Below, in pieces: positions 24,643 through 34,200 of a stretch of DNA of 37,700 nucleotides. This stretch comes from Clostridiales bacterium. Lineage in GTDB: Bacteria; Bacillota; Clostridia; Lachnospirales; JAQSXR01. A program made the position numbers and the translations under genes. Within the stretch, counting starts at the first letter, position 1. Every line of letters starts with the position of its first letter. The notes under the pieces are model-generated. The model did no database searches and was not told the origin of the DNA. It worked only from the letters and a program-made list of their open reading frames with translations. Location of the stretch: the NCBI GenBank assembly GCA_029256575.1, contig JAQSXR010000033.1:1-37700 (forward strand), written 5' to 3'.

Positions 24643-24734
24643 TATTATTCTCCTTTATTTACAATAATCCGTCTAATACAAAAAAAACATCTCTACTTAT
24701 CATATCCCATTTTTTACTATATTACTATGCTCTC

Positions 24735-24767
24735 GTCATAATCGGTTGTTTTCTCATCACAATCGGT
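24735..24767 (-). promoter_or_regulatory. LytTR (AgrA-like) direct-repeat promoter of the lipoprotein gene
   Basis: Repeats accgattgtgat and accgattatgac (minus strand) at 24756-24767 and 24735-24746 are 21 bp apart and match those at 1354-1386 closely. The similarity continues for about 90 bases: the spacer aaaacaaccgatta, an ATAGT/ATAGC -10 region, and GATG followed by eight T lying 43-44 bases beyond the repeats in both places (24680-24691 here, 1300-1311 there). Confidence 0.8.
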
Positions 24768-24871
24768 ATTTTCTATCCTTCAATTCAACATACCAATTTC
24801 CCCCATTAAATCTTATCTCCATCTAGTGTCAAGATATCCATATTCCATTACAGATATCCAACCCCCATAAA

Positions 24872-25127
24872 GTTTGCTAGGGCGAATGATAGTTCAGTAG
24901 ATGTTCGCAATACATTATGCCAGAATGCCCGTATATCTTATAGCATATAAATTGCGAAAAGTGCCTAAAAAGAGGGTGTCTGAGCACATAAGACTAATGA
25001 ATCCATAATCTTAAGGCGAGTTCCTCTTTTTAAGCACTGTTCTGAGCTATTTATATACTATTAGATATAAGCGCATTCCTAATCCGTATTGCGAACATCT
25101 ACTGAACTATCATTCGCCCTAGCAAAC
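24872..25127. repeat. 256-bp long-hairpin element with perfect 42-bp terminal arms
   Basis: Arm 24872-24913 (starting gtttgctagggcgaatgata) is the exact reverse complement of 25086-25127. Inside, the complementarity continues imperfectly (atatct.. with its mirror near 25.07 kb; aaaaagagg 24967-24975 region with cctcttttt), so the whole element can fold back on itself around a ~50-base loop. No coding frame lies inside. It sits between the aspS stop and the lipoprotein promoter. It may be a MITE-like element or a structured RNA. The remaining bases of 24768-25162 show nothing else. Confidence 0.85.
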
Positions 25128-25162
25128 ATCATGCACCCCTATATCTTATCTTTATTCTTTTA

Positions 25163-26950
25163 TTATTTCCCTTGAATATCAATCTTAATTCCTAATTCCT
25201 TCAACTGCTTTTCATCAACTGTTCCTGGTGCTTCCGTCATTGGACAAGATGCATCCTTCACTTTAGGGAAAGCAATTACGTCACGAATACTATCGGATCC
25301 GGTCATTAACATAATGATTCGGTCTAATCCAAATGCTAATCCGCCGTGAGGTGGAACTCCGTATTTGAATGCATTTAGTAAAAATCCAAACTGATCATAT
25401 GCTTGTTCACTTGTAAATCCAAGTGCTGCAAACATCTTTTCTTGAACATCTTTTTGATAGATACGGATACTTCCGCCACCTAATTCAGTTCCATTCAGAA
25501 CCATATCATAAGCTTTTGCTCGAACTGCTGCTGGATTTGTATCAAGTAGTTCTAAGTCTTCATCTAATGTCATGGTAAATGGATGATGTTTTGCTGCAAA
25601 ACGTTTGTTATCTTCATCCCATTCAAGAAGTGGGAATTCTGTTACCCATAGGAACTTATAATCATCTTTCTTAAGAATACCAAGTCTGTTTGCAACTTCT
25701 AATCTTAAGTTTCCTAATGCGTTAAACACGATTTCATCTTTGTCTGCTGCAAATAAAACTAAATCTCCAGCTTTTGCATCCATTGCTGTTACAAGAGCCG
25801 CTGTTTCTTCATCTGTCATAAACTTTCCAAAGCTTGATTTCACTGTATTATCTTCGTTTACGATCAAATATGGCATACCTTTTGCACCGAAGAGTTTTGC
25901 AACATCTACAAGAGAGTCAATACCTTTTCTTGGGAAATTACCACATCCGTTTGCATTTATTGCTCGAACGCTTCCGCCATTTGCGATTGCATCAGTAAAT
26001 ACTACAAAACCACTATTCTTCACTAATTCAGTAACATTATTTATTTCCATACCAAATCTTAAGTCTGGTTTGTCTGATCCGAAACGTTCCATTGCTTCTT
26101 TATATGTCATTCTTTGCAATGGAATCTGTACGTCTACATTTAATACTTCTTTGAAAAGTAATTGCATCAGACGTTCATTGACATCCATTACATCTTCTTC
26201 ATTTACAAATGATAATTCCATATCAATTTGTGTAAATTCAGGTTGTCTATCTGCTCTTAGATCTTCATCTCGGAAGCATTTTACTATTTGAAAATATCTA
26301 TCATAACCTGATAACATTAGTAATTGTTTAAAAAGCTGTGGAGATTGAGGAAGTGCATAAAAGTTACCAGGGTTTACTCTGCTTGGTACAAGATAATCTC
26401 TTGCTCCTTCTGGAGTACTCTTTGTTAATACTGGAGTCTCTATTTCTAAGAAGCCTTCATCACTCAAGAATTGTCTCGTTAATGTTGCAACTTTATGTCT
26501 CATCATTAAATTTCTTTGTAGATCTGGTCTTCTAAGATCAAGATATCTATATTTAAGTCTTAGATCTTCTTTTGTATTACAATTTTCTTCTATTGGGAAA
26601 GGTACTGTATCTGCTTCTGACAATATTCTTAAATCGGTTGCTACTAGTTCAATATCTCCCGTTTTCATTTTGTCATTTGACGCTTCACGCTTTTCAATCG
26701 TACCAACAATAGCAACAACAAATTCATTTCTGATCGAATAAGCTTTATCAAATATTTCTTTTGAAACTTTTTGATCATTAATTACTACCTGTAATATTCC
26801 TGTTCTATCTCTGAGTGCGATAAATATTAAAGCTCCTAAATTTCTTCTGTTTTGTACCCAGCCCATTACCGTAACTTGTTGTCCAACATTTTCAGCAGAT
26901 AACTCCGTACATCTGTGGCTTCTTTTTAAACCCTTCATGGTTTCTCCCAT
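25163..26950 (-). CDS. aspS: Aspartyl-tRNA synthetase
   Basis: A 595-residue class II synthetase of the bacterial type: N-terminal OB-fold anticodon domain (GQQVTVMGWVQNRRNLG), catalytic core with motif 2 (YFQIVKCFRDEDLRADRQPE, FTQIDME) and motif 3 (GLAFGLDRIIMLM), and the inserted GAD domain (around FAADKDEIVFNALG). I start it at ATG 26948-26950 because AGGAGG lies 7 bases upstream; the frame is open 33 bases further but has no site. It follows hisS by 69 bases, a common pairing in Firmicutes. A small hairpin (26964-26984) lies just before the ribosome site. Confidence 0.95.
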   Translation of the reverse strand: MGETMKGLKRSHRCTELSAENVGQQVTVMGWVQNRRNLGALIFIALRDRTGILQVVINDQKVSKEIFDKAYSIRNEFVVAIVGTIEKREASNDKMKTGDIELVATDLRILSEADTVPFPIEENCNTKEDLRLKYRYLDLRRPDLQRNLMMRHKVATLTRQFLSDEGFLEIETPVLTKSTPEGARDYLVPSRVNPGNFYALPQSPQLFKQLLMLSGYDRYFQIVKCFRDEDLRADRQPEFTQIDMELSFVNEEDVMDVNERLMQLLFKEVLNVDVQIPLQRMTYKEAMERFGSDKPDLRFGMEINNVTELVKNSGFVVFTDAIANGGSVRAINANGCGNFPRKGIDSLVDVAKLFGAKGMPYLIVNEDNTVKSSFGKFMTDEETAALVTAMDAKAGDLVLFAADKDEIVFNALGNLRLEVANRLGILKKDDYKFLWVTEFPLLEWDEDNKRFAAKHHPFTMTLDEDLELLDTNPAAVRAKAYDMVLNGTELGGGSIRIYQKDVQEKMFAALGFTSEQAYDQFGFLLNAFKYGVPPHGGLAFGLDRIIMLMTGSDSIRDVIAFPKVKDASCPMTEAPGTVDEKQLKELGIKIDIQGK

Positions 26951-27019
26951 AGCTATTCCTCCTAATGTTTTACTTAAAAACATTTTAAAATATATTTCAT
27001 ATTTGATAAAATAAAAATC

Positions 27020-28276
27020 TTATCCTCTTGTATTAATTATATAATCATAGATAGCAGTAAGTGCGAGTTCAGTTTCTTCACCAGTTGCCATATTCTTTAC
27101 ATTTGCTTTATTATTATTTAATTCATTCGAACCAATGATTACAGTATTCTTTACTCCAAGTTTGTTTGCATACTTCATTTGTGCCTTAACACTTCTGCCT
27201 AGGTAGTCAGTCTCAACTACAGCTCCTGCAAGTCTTAATTTCGTAACTAATTCATATGCTTTTGCTGTTGCTTCATTTCCTAAGATACCAACATATAAAT
27301 CGATTGGTAGTTCATAGTCAAGTTCAACATTATCTTTTTCTAAGAAATATAGTATTCGTTCGATTCCTATACCAAAGCCAACGGCAGGAATATCTTGTTT
27401 TCCATCGATTTCTTTAATTAAGTTATCGTATCTTCCACCACCACTTAAGGTAAATCCATCTGAATCCACAAATTCGAATACTGTTTTGGTATAGTAATCA
27501 AGACCTCGAACGATGTTTGTATCAACAACATATTCTATTCCTAAATCAGTTAATAAACTCTTTAATTGTTCAAAGTGTGTGGTACATTCTTCATCCAAAT
27601 ATTCCAAAGTTCTTGGTGCATCTTTTGTGATTTCATGACAAGTTGGCACTTTACAATCAAGTACACGAAGTGGATTCTTTTCCATTCTTTCCTTGCAAGT
27701 TGAACAAAGCTTATCCTTATTTTGGTCCAGATATTCTCTTAAGACTTTATTATACTCCGCTCTACAGTTGCTGCATCCAATGCTGTTTATGTGAAGCTTC
27801 GCATCTTTTATTCCTAATTGTTCAATTAAGTTTTTAAGTAACGTAATAACCTCAACCTCTGCTAATGGACTAGCAGACCCATAAAACTCCACCCCAAATT
27901 GGTGATGTTGACGAAGTCTTCCTTTTGCAGGATTCTCATATCTAAAAACTGGAGTCACATAGAATACTTTTATTGGTTGTGCTTCTGCAAATAAACTATT
28001 TTCTAAATATGCTCTAGCAGCTCCTGCCGTTCCTTCTGGTTTTAACGTAACGCTTCTATTTCCTTTATCTAAAAAGGTATACATTTCTTTTTGAACAACA
28101 TCTGTCGTTTCTCCAACACTACGTTGAAATAACTCAGTATGTTCAAATATAGGAGTTGAAACCTCTTTTATGTTAAATTTATCGCATAGATTTCTTGCTA
28201 TTTGCTCAATCTTTCTGCGCTTTTGCATTTCCACGCCGTACCAATCCTTAGTACCTTTCGGAACCTGTGTAATCAT
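27020..28276 (-). CDS. hisS: Histidyl-tRNA synthetase
   Basis: A 418-residue class II synthetase. It has the start [10 protein letters not shown], motif 2 ([20 protein letters not shown]), the histidine-specific loop [12 protein letters not shown], motif 3 ([12 protein letters not shown]) and a C-terminal anticodon domain ([11 protein letters not shown]). A Cys-rich insertion (CSNC..CSTCKER..CKVPTC) is normal for this family. AAGGAGGATCACT precedes the ATG. It begins 30 bases after the LysR gene, so there is no room for a T-box leader and it is probably co-transcribed from further upstream. Confidence 0.95.
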   Translation of the reverse strand: MITQVPKGTKDWYGVEMQKRRKIEQIARNLCDKFNIKEVSTPIFEHTELFQRSVGETTDVVQKEMYTFLDKGNRSVTLKPEGTAGAARAYLENSLFAEAQPIKVFYVTPVFRYENPAKGRLRQHHQFGVEFYGSASPLAEVEVITLLKNLIEQLGIKDAKLHINSIGCSNCRAEYNKVLREYLDQNKDKLCSTCKERMEKNPLRVLDCKVPTCHEITKDAPRTLEYLDEECTTHFEQLKSLLTDLGIEYVVDTNIVRGLDYYTKTVFEFVDSDGFTLSGGGRYDNLIKEIDGKQDIPAVGFGIGIERILYFLEKDNVELDYELPIDLYVGILGNEATAKAYELVTKLRLAGAVVETDYLGRSVKAQMKYANKLGVKNTVIIGSNELNNNKANVKNMATGEETELALTAIYDYIINTRG

Positions 28277-28306
28277 AGTGATCCTCCTTCATGTTATTAT
28301 TTATTT

Positions 28307-29203
28307 CTATAAGTCTGCAAACACGCCTTGCATAAAACTAATAAATGCTTGTTCCGCAGTTGAAACTGATCTATTTTTCTTTGTAGCGATACCAATTTCT
28401 CTTTCATTAATCGTTTCAGCAACTGGAATCTCAACAAGTTCTCCATTTGCCAATTCCTGTCTTACGGTATCCTTAATAACACAAGTAACACCCAATCCAA
28501 TCTTGGCGAATTCTATTAAATATTCCATTGTACTAGTTACAATTTCTGGTTCAATTATTATATTGTTTTTTAAAAAATAAGAATCAACATGTTGCCTAGA
28601 TATATTTCCTGGCTCAAGCAACATAAATGATCCTTTTTTAAATATATCATATGGTTTTTTAATTTTTATACTATCTAAATAACTTTGGTCTGCTACGAAT
28701 ACATCTTGAATTGTCTTAAGATAAATAAAATCAAATTCTTCTTGTTCTTCTGCCATACCAACGATACCTAAATCAATCTTTTCTTCTTCTATTTGAGCCA
28801 AAGTAGTATGTGTTGGTGTACTTACTACTTTTATCTTAATATGTGGGAACAATCCCATAAATTTCTTAAGATATGGTAGTAAATAATACCTACAAAGTGT
28901 TGTACTTACCCCGATTGTAATTTCTCCAAAATCTTTATTTTTGATTTTAGCGATTACTCGTTCTCCTATTTCAAGCTCTTTAATTGCCTTTTCTACATGC
29001 TCAAAAATCAGTTTCCCATCGCTAGTAAGTTTTACACCTTTTGAATTACGTTCAAATAGTTTTATTCCCATATTAGATTCTAACATCTTAATTGATTTAC
29101 TTACTGCAGGCTGACTAATGGATAAGACTTTCGCTGCTTTCGTGATGCTTTGACAAATCGCAACCTCGTAAAACAACCGATACTGATCAAGCTCAATATA
29201 CAT
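28307..29203 (-). CDS. LysR-family transcriptional regulator
   Basis: A 298-residue LysR protein: N-terminal winged helix (residues ~1-60; QSITKAAKVLSISQPAVSKS, LLFERNSKGVKLT pattern) and a periplasmic-binding-like effector domain (~90-298; ITIGVSTTLCRYYLLPYLKK). I start it at ATG 29201-29203 (MYIELDQYRL), with AGGTG upstream. It lies 22 bases after the ABC-F gene and 30 before hisS, on the same strand; LysR genes usually sit divergent from their targets, so its target is not evident here. Confidence 0.88.
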   Translation of the reverse strand: MYIELDQYRLFYEVAICQSITKAAKVLSISQPAVSKSIKMLESNMGIKLFERNSKGVKLTSDGKLIFEHVEKAIKELEIGERVIAKIKNKDFGEITIGVSTTLCRYYLLPYLKKFMGLFPHIKIKVVSTPTHTTLAQIEEEKIDLGIVGMAEEQEEFDFIYLKTIQDVFVADQSYLDSIKIKKPYDIFKKGSFMLLEPGNISRQHVDSYFLKNNIIIEPEIVTSTMEYLIEFAKIGLGVTCVIKDTVRQELANGELVEIPVAETINEREIGIATKKNRSVSTAEQAFISFMQGVFADL

Positions 29204-29225
29204 CGTCACACCTGCTTTCTGTAAT

Positions 29226-30854
29226 CTATTTATTATATAATGTTTTTCTTAATTCTTTAATATCATCATTATCAATAAATTCATCATATGAACCGCTTCG
29301 ATCAATTAAACCATTTGGTGTAATTTCAATAACTCTATTTGCTATTGTTTGAACAAATTGATGGTCATGTGAAGTAAATAATATTGATTCTTTAAAGGTT
29401 TCTAGTCCTTCGTTTAGAGCTGTAATTGATTCAAGGTCTAAATGGTTGGTAGGGTCATCTAATATAAGAACGTTTGCTCCTGAAAGCATCATCTTAGATA
29501 AAATACAACGAACTTTCTCACCACCAGACAGAACTTTAGCTTGCTTAAGAGCTTCTTCGCCTGAGAATAGCATTCTTCCTAACCATCCTCTAATATCTTG
29601 TTCATATTGTTCTGCTGAATATTGTCTTAACCAGTCAATCAGGTTTAACTCAATACCTTCAAAATATTCTGTATTATCTTTTGGAAAATATGCTCTAGAA
29701 GTAGTGATACCCCAACCAAAGCTTCCTTCGTCAGGTTCCATTTCACCCATTAATATCTTAAATAATGTGGTTCTTGCCATTTCATCTTGACCAACAAATA
29801 CAACTTTATCATGAGGTGCAAGCATAAAGCTTACATCATTTAATACTTTTCTATCACCGATAGTCTTTGAAATATTCTTAACCCAAAGTAAATCGTTTCC
29901 AATTTCTCTTTCTGGTTTGAAGTTTATAAATGGATATTTTCTTGAAGAAGGTCTAACTTCTTCCATTTGTAAATTATCCAATAATTTCTTTCGAGAGGTT
30001 GCTTGCTTTGCCTTTGATGCATTCGCACTAAATCTTTGAATAAAGTCTTGTAATTCTTTCATCTTAGATTCTGTCTTTTTATTCTGATCTTTCGTTTGTC
30101 TAACAATCATCTGTGTATATTCATACCAGAAATCGTAGTTACCAACGTATAATTGAATCTTGCCATAGTCAATATCCGCTATATGAGTACACACTTTATT
30201 TAAGAAATGTCTATCATGAGATACTACTATTACAGTATTTTCGAAATTTAATAAGAAATCTTCTAACCATCGAACGGATTCTAAATCCAAATGGTTTGTA
30301 GGTTCGTCTAATAAAAGGTTGTCAGGATTTCCAAATAATGCTTGAGCAAGTAATATCTTAACCTTAATTCCCGCATCTAAATCCTTCATTTGCATATAAT
30401 GGTATTCTCCAGGTACTCCTAAACCGTTAAGCATTCTTTCTGCTTCCATTTCAGCTTCCCAACCATTTAACTCTGCAAATTCACCTTCTAAATTTGCTAA
30501 AATAATTCCATCTTCATCAGAAAAATCTGCCTTAGCATATAATTCTTCTTTTTTCTGCATAATATCCCATAGTTTTTTATGTCCCATAACTATGGTCTTT
30601 ATTGCATCGTATTCATCATAGGCAAATTGATCCTGCTTTAATACCGCAAGTCTTTCACCAGGTGTAATGAATACATCACCCTTGTTTGGTTCTATTTCAC
30701 CTGATAAAATCTTTAGAAATGTAGATTTACCTGCTCCATTTGCACCAATTAACCCATAACAGTTACCCGCTGTAAATTTAACATTTACATTTGAAAATAA
30801 AGTTCTTCCGCCGTATGTTAGCGAAACGCCTTGTGTACTTATCATATTATTCAC
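29226..30854 (-). CDS. ABC-F family ATPase with one degenerate ATP site
   Basis: A 542-residue soluble protein with two ABC domains and no membrane segment, the ABC-F layout (translation factors that act at the ribosomal E site, YbiT/YkpA-like). NBD1 (~1-250): Walker A GANGAGKST (37-45), Walker B LLLDEPTNHLD with E184, but signature LDAGIKVK instead of LSGGxKxR. Linker ~250-320 is charged and helical. NBD2: Walker A GQDEMARTT (355-363, Arg for Lys), signature LSGGEKVR (442-449), Walker B LILDDPTNHLD with Asp in place of the catalytic Glu. So site I looks intact and site II is degenerate in all three elements. Likely first gene of a run with LysR, hisS and aspS. Confidence 0.9.
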   Translation of the reverse strand: MNNMISTQGVSLTYGGRTLFSNVNVKFTAGNCYGLIGANGAGKSTFLKILSGEIEPNKGDVFITPGERLAVLKQDQFAYDEYDAIKTIVMGHKKLWDIMQKKEELYAKADFSDEDGIILANLEGEFAELNGWEAEMEAERMLNGLGVPGEYHYMQMKDLDAGIKVKILLAQALFGNPDNLLLDEPTNHLDLESVRWLEDFLLNFENTVIVVSHDRHFLNKVCTHIADIDYGKIQLYVGNYDFWYEYTQMIVRQTKDQNKKTESKMKELQDFIQRFSANASKAKQATSRKKLLDNLQMEEVRPSSRKYPFINFKPEREIGNDLLWVKNISKTIGDRKVLNDVSFMLAPHDKVVFVGQDEMARTTLFKILMGEMEPDEGSFGWGITTSRAYFPKDNTEYFEGIELNLIDWLRQYSAEQYEQDIRGWLGRMLFSGEEALKQAKVLSGGEKVRCILSKMMLSGANVLILDDPTNHLDLESITALNEGLETFKESILFTSHDHQFVQTIANRVIEITPNGLIDRSGSYDEFIDNDDIKELRKTLYNK

Positions 30855-30953
30855 CTATTCTAATGTTATCGTATCTATCAATTAGATATTATATCATATA
30901 TTGCGAAATTTACAAAATATATTTATAAATTTGTTTTTTTTGTATTAATCTAG

Positions 30954-31020
30954 GAAGATTATCGTTCGACAAACGACGAAATGGTGGGGAATAATCCCCA
31001 CCATCGTGTTCTAAATCTTC
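30954..31020 (-). terminator. Nested hairpin after the sigma/A2M operon
   Basis: Inner perfect stem atggtgggga/tccccaccat (30981-30990 with 30995-31004) inside outer arms gaagat/atcttc (30954-30959 with 31015-31020). No T-run directly follows, so termination is likely but not textbook. Confidence 0.6.
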
Positions 31021-31228
31021 ATACTTCTTTTTCGAGCTGATAAAATTCTTTTTCATTGTAATAACTACAAGATAGATTATTATTTACTTTCACTGAATTT
31101 CGTTCACGATTAACATCAACCTGTTTTATTACTTCTGCTTTTGGTTTTTCGTTAATATTTATACCTATAATAACAAGTTCAATTATTATAAGCAGAATAA
31201 TTAACATTACTTTCTTTTTATTCACCAA
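31019..31228 (-). CDS. Small membrane-anchored protein coupled to the A2M-like gene
   Basis: A 69-residue protein: basic start (VNKKK), one membrane helix (about 7-24), then an outward-facing polar tail. Its start lies 11 bases inside the A2M-like gene, so translation is coupled. There is no lipobox and no known domain. It may be an accessory part of the same envelope complex. Confidence 0.6.
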   Translation of the reverse strand: MVNKKKVMLIILLIIIELVIIGININEKPKAEVIKQVDVNRERNSVKVNNNLSCSYYNEKEFYQLEKEV

Positions 31229-34200
31229 TTCTTACCTTGCCAGTATCTGAAATCCCCCATGTACGTTGCATCTCTTGATTTTCTACAAATATATTCCCAG
31301 TGGAATCATCTATGCTAGAAAATCTCGCTCCTGAAGGGATATAATCATCAATGATAAAGTTTGGATAATCCAAGTTCTTCGGTGACTTAATCTTTATCGT
31401 AACAATATATTCCGTTGGACTAATGCTTGTGATAGTCTTTTCAACTTTTAACTTCTGCTCCTTTGTATCATTAAGTTCTGATATTGCTCCTATATATCTT
31501 GCCATTACATCAACATTTCCAGATATTAGTTTTACATTTAATTTCTCAAACTGTTCTTTGGATAATTGAATTGTTATATGCCCGATTTTATTCATTTCTT
31601 GTTTAATTACCTTACCATCTAAGGTGTATTCAAATTCAGACGCACCTTCTGTATCTGGTCTAAAATATCTTATATAAACCATTTTTTCAGCAAGTAATAG
31701 ATAAGATTCATTTTGATTATCGATTATAGTCTTTATAATCTGTTCATTGTCTTTTGTATTTAGTACGGAGGAAGTAATGGATGCGATTGCTGTATAATAA
31801 ATTTTATCATCATAAGAACCACTATATTCATATATAGTTGTCCCCTGAATCGCATTCTTGTTTAATTTTGGTTGGATTTCTTCTAAATAATAGGCTAAAG
31901 CTGAATCCGTATCACCAATTAATGCAAGACCTGCAATTAAATACATTCTACTAAGTTCATCCATATACTCTTCTTCAAGCAAATACTTGATATCATATAA
32001 AACCGGTTGCTTTAGGGCAGCGAGGCCCATATATGCCGCCGCAACTTCATTCTTAGTTGATTCTTGACCCAATAAAACATTTTTTAAATATTCTATCGTT
32101 CCAGTATTTTTAAAGAATTCCGGATATGCTGCACATAACCTTGCTGTAAATTCAGGGTTTGTAGTTGAAAAAGCTAGGTCGCCTACTCCACCATCATAAT
32201 CTACGATATCCCCAACTTTATAGTCATTTGTGATCCAATTAAATTCTTCACCCATATTTTTAAGAGTATTCTTAAAAAACATAATTGACAACTTTTCATC
32301 TTTCCTTATACGTTTATTCCAACATAAGCTATTCAAAACTATTTGATATTGGGAATATTCACTATTGTAAAAGGTTAACTGAACAGGGTATAACTTTGCA
32401 TTTAGGTTAATTCCACTCTCTAAATTAAATTCTTTATATAGCATCGTATTGATTCCTGAATCAACAATACTAAATTCTTTTTTAATTGCATCTGCATATT
32501 TCTTTGTTGCAGTTGAAATATATATGGAATAATTACCTGCTGCTAATTTACCGAAATTAACTATCTGTGTTGACCCTATTTTACTATTAACCTTTTTAAT
32601 AATATCATTTGTTGTATTTCCATCTGAAATCTTGACCTCATATTCAACTTCATCACCATTTTGAGCATTTTCGCCATCTGTACGAAGTGCTACCGCAATA
32701 TCATCACCAACTAGATACTGTGAATTAATAATCGCATTCACATAAATATCTCTCGTTACAATTATATTCTTCTTCGTATTTCCTGCACCAAAGTCATCTG
32801 TTATTGCCAATGCCGTTATTCTCCAACTTGTAATATCATCCGGTAACTTAACCTCAATGGTTGCATACCCATTCTTATCGGTAACCACACTTTTGAAAGT
32901 CGCAGTATCTTTGAAATTACTTCTAAGAATCGCATCATAACCGCCTCCACCACCTTCAGCTCCACCCATAGGAAGTGCATTAAATGGAATATATGATACA
33001 TATTCTAGGGTATCATTGTTGTAAGCGTTTTGATATAAATCACGAAGAATATCATCGTCATTCTCTGAAAGTGCAAACATTGCCTCATCTACTACCGAAA
33101 TACACACGCTAGCATTCGTAATTGGTTTGTTTGCTTTATCAAGCACTCTTACTGCCAAATTTACTTTTTCTGATGGAGCATATTTATCTTTATCCGTTTC
33201 TATTTCTATATTTACTCTCTTTTCCTCATGATCATAGCGCATACTATAGTCTTCTACTTCATAAACATGGCTTCCATCAAAGTATGCTCCACTAACAAAA
33301 TAATTTGGAACAAGTTTTTCCGAAAACGCAATCTCAATCTCTTTTGAATTCGTTATATTAATATTATTTATATTTTCACTTACTGTGTAATATAAGAGAG
33401 ATCCTTCTGTCGTAATTGGTTTCGTATAGTTCGTAACTAATTTGAATTTGGAACTTTCACTACTATCAAACAAATATTTAGAAGACTCAAACCCATAACG
33501 ATCATCTTCACCAGCATATGGATTGAAGGCACTATTATTAAAATACATTTGTGAATCTTGTGTCTTTCTTCCTTGTGAATCTGTGTAGTAATATTCAATT
33601 TTATAATACTGGTCCTCTTCTTTAAAAGCAGGAAGTAAATCAAAGGTTGCCTGCCCGCCTACTGTATTTATCTCGAAATCACCTATATACTCATTAATTT
33701 GATTATATTCGAATTTCTCAACCGATTCATTGTATATCGCATCATATTCAAATCCAAGACTGATTTTTTCATATCTAGATCGGGATACACTTGCTCGGAT
33801 ACTGGTGTCATATGCTTTTCCTTTTATATTATCAAATTCTTGATAATAGTTATATGGCATATCTTGAGTAGTCGCAACCTTACTGTAATCTGTTTTACTG
33901 TAATCTGTTTTATTTGTATTGATATTGATACTAAATTTATCTCTAATTTCTTCCCCTATTGAAGTTAACATTACATCCCTAAATACCACATAAAAGTCAC
34001 CATATGTTGATATTTCCTCGATACCAACACTATCATTTAAGACACTATAGTTCACATAAGTTGGATACCATAAGCAATACCCATCCGTCTTAAAATTCAT
34101 TCTATATTTAACTGTTCCGTTTTCATCTGTTAGCGCCTCAGCTTTGTCTATCGTATAAGTTGTATTGTTTGTTTGGTCATAAAAATTTACTGACAATTTG

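Noticed and set aside
25740..26291. A 183-codon plus-strand open frame
   Set aside because: It mirrors aspS, which is unmistakable on the other strand.
28277..28306. T-box leader for hisS
   Set aside because: Only 30 bases separate hisS from the LysR gene, far too few for a T-box.
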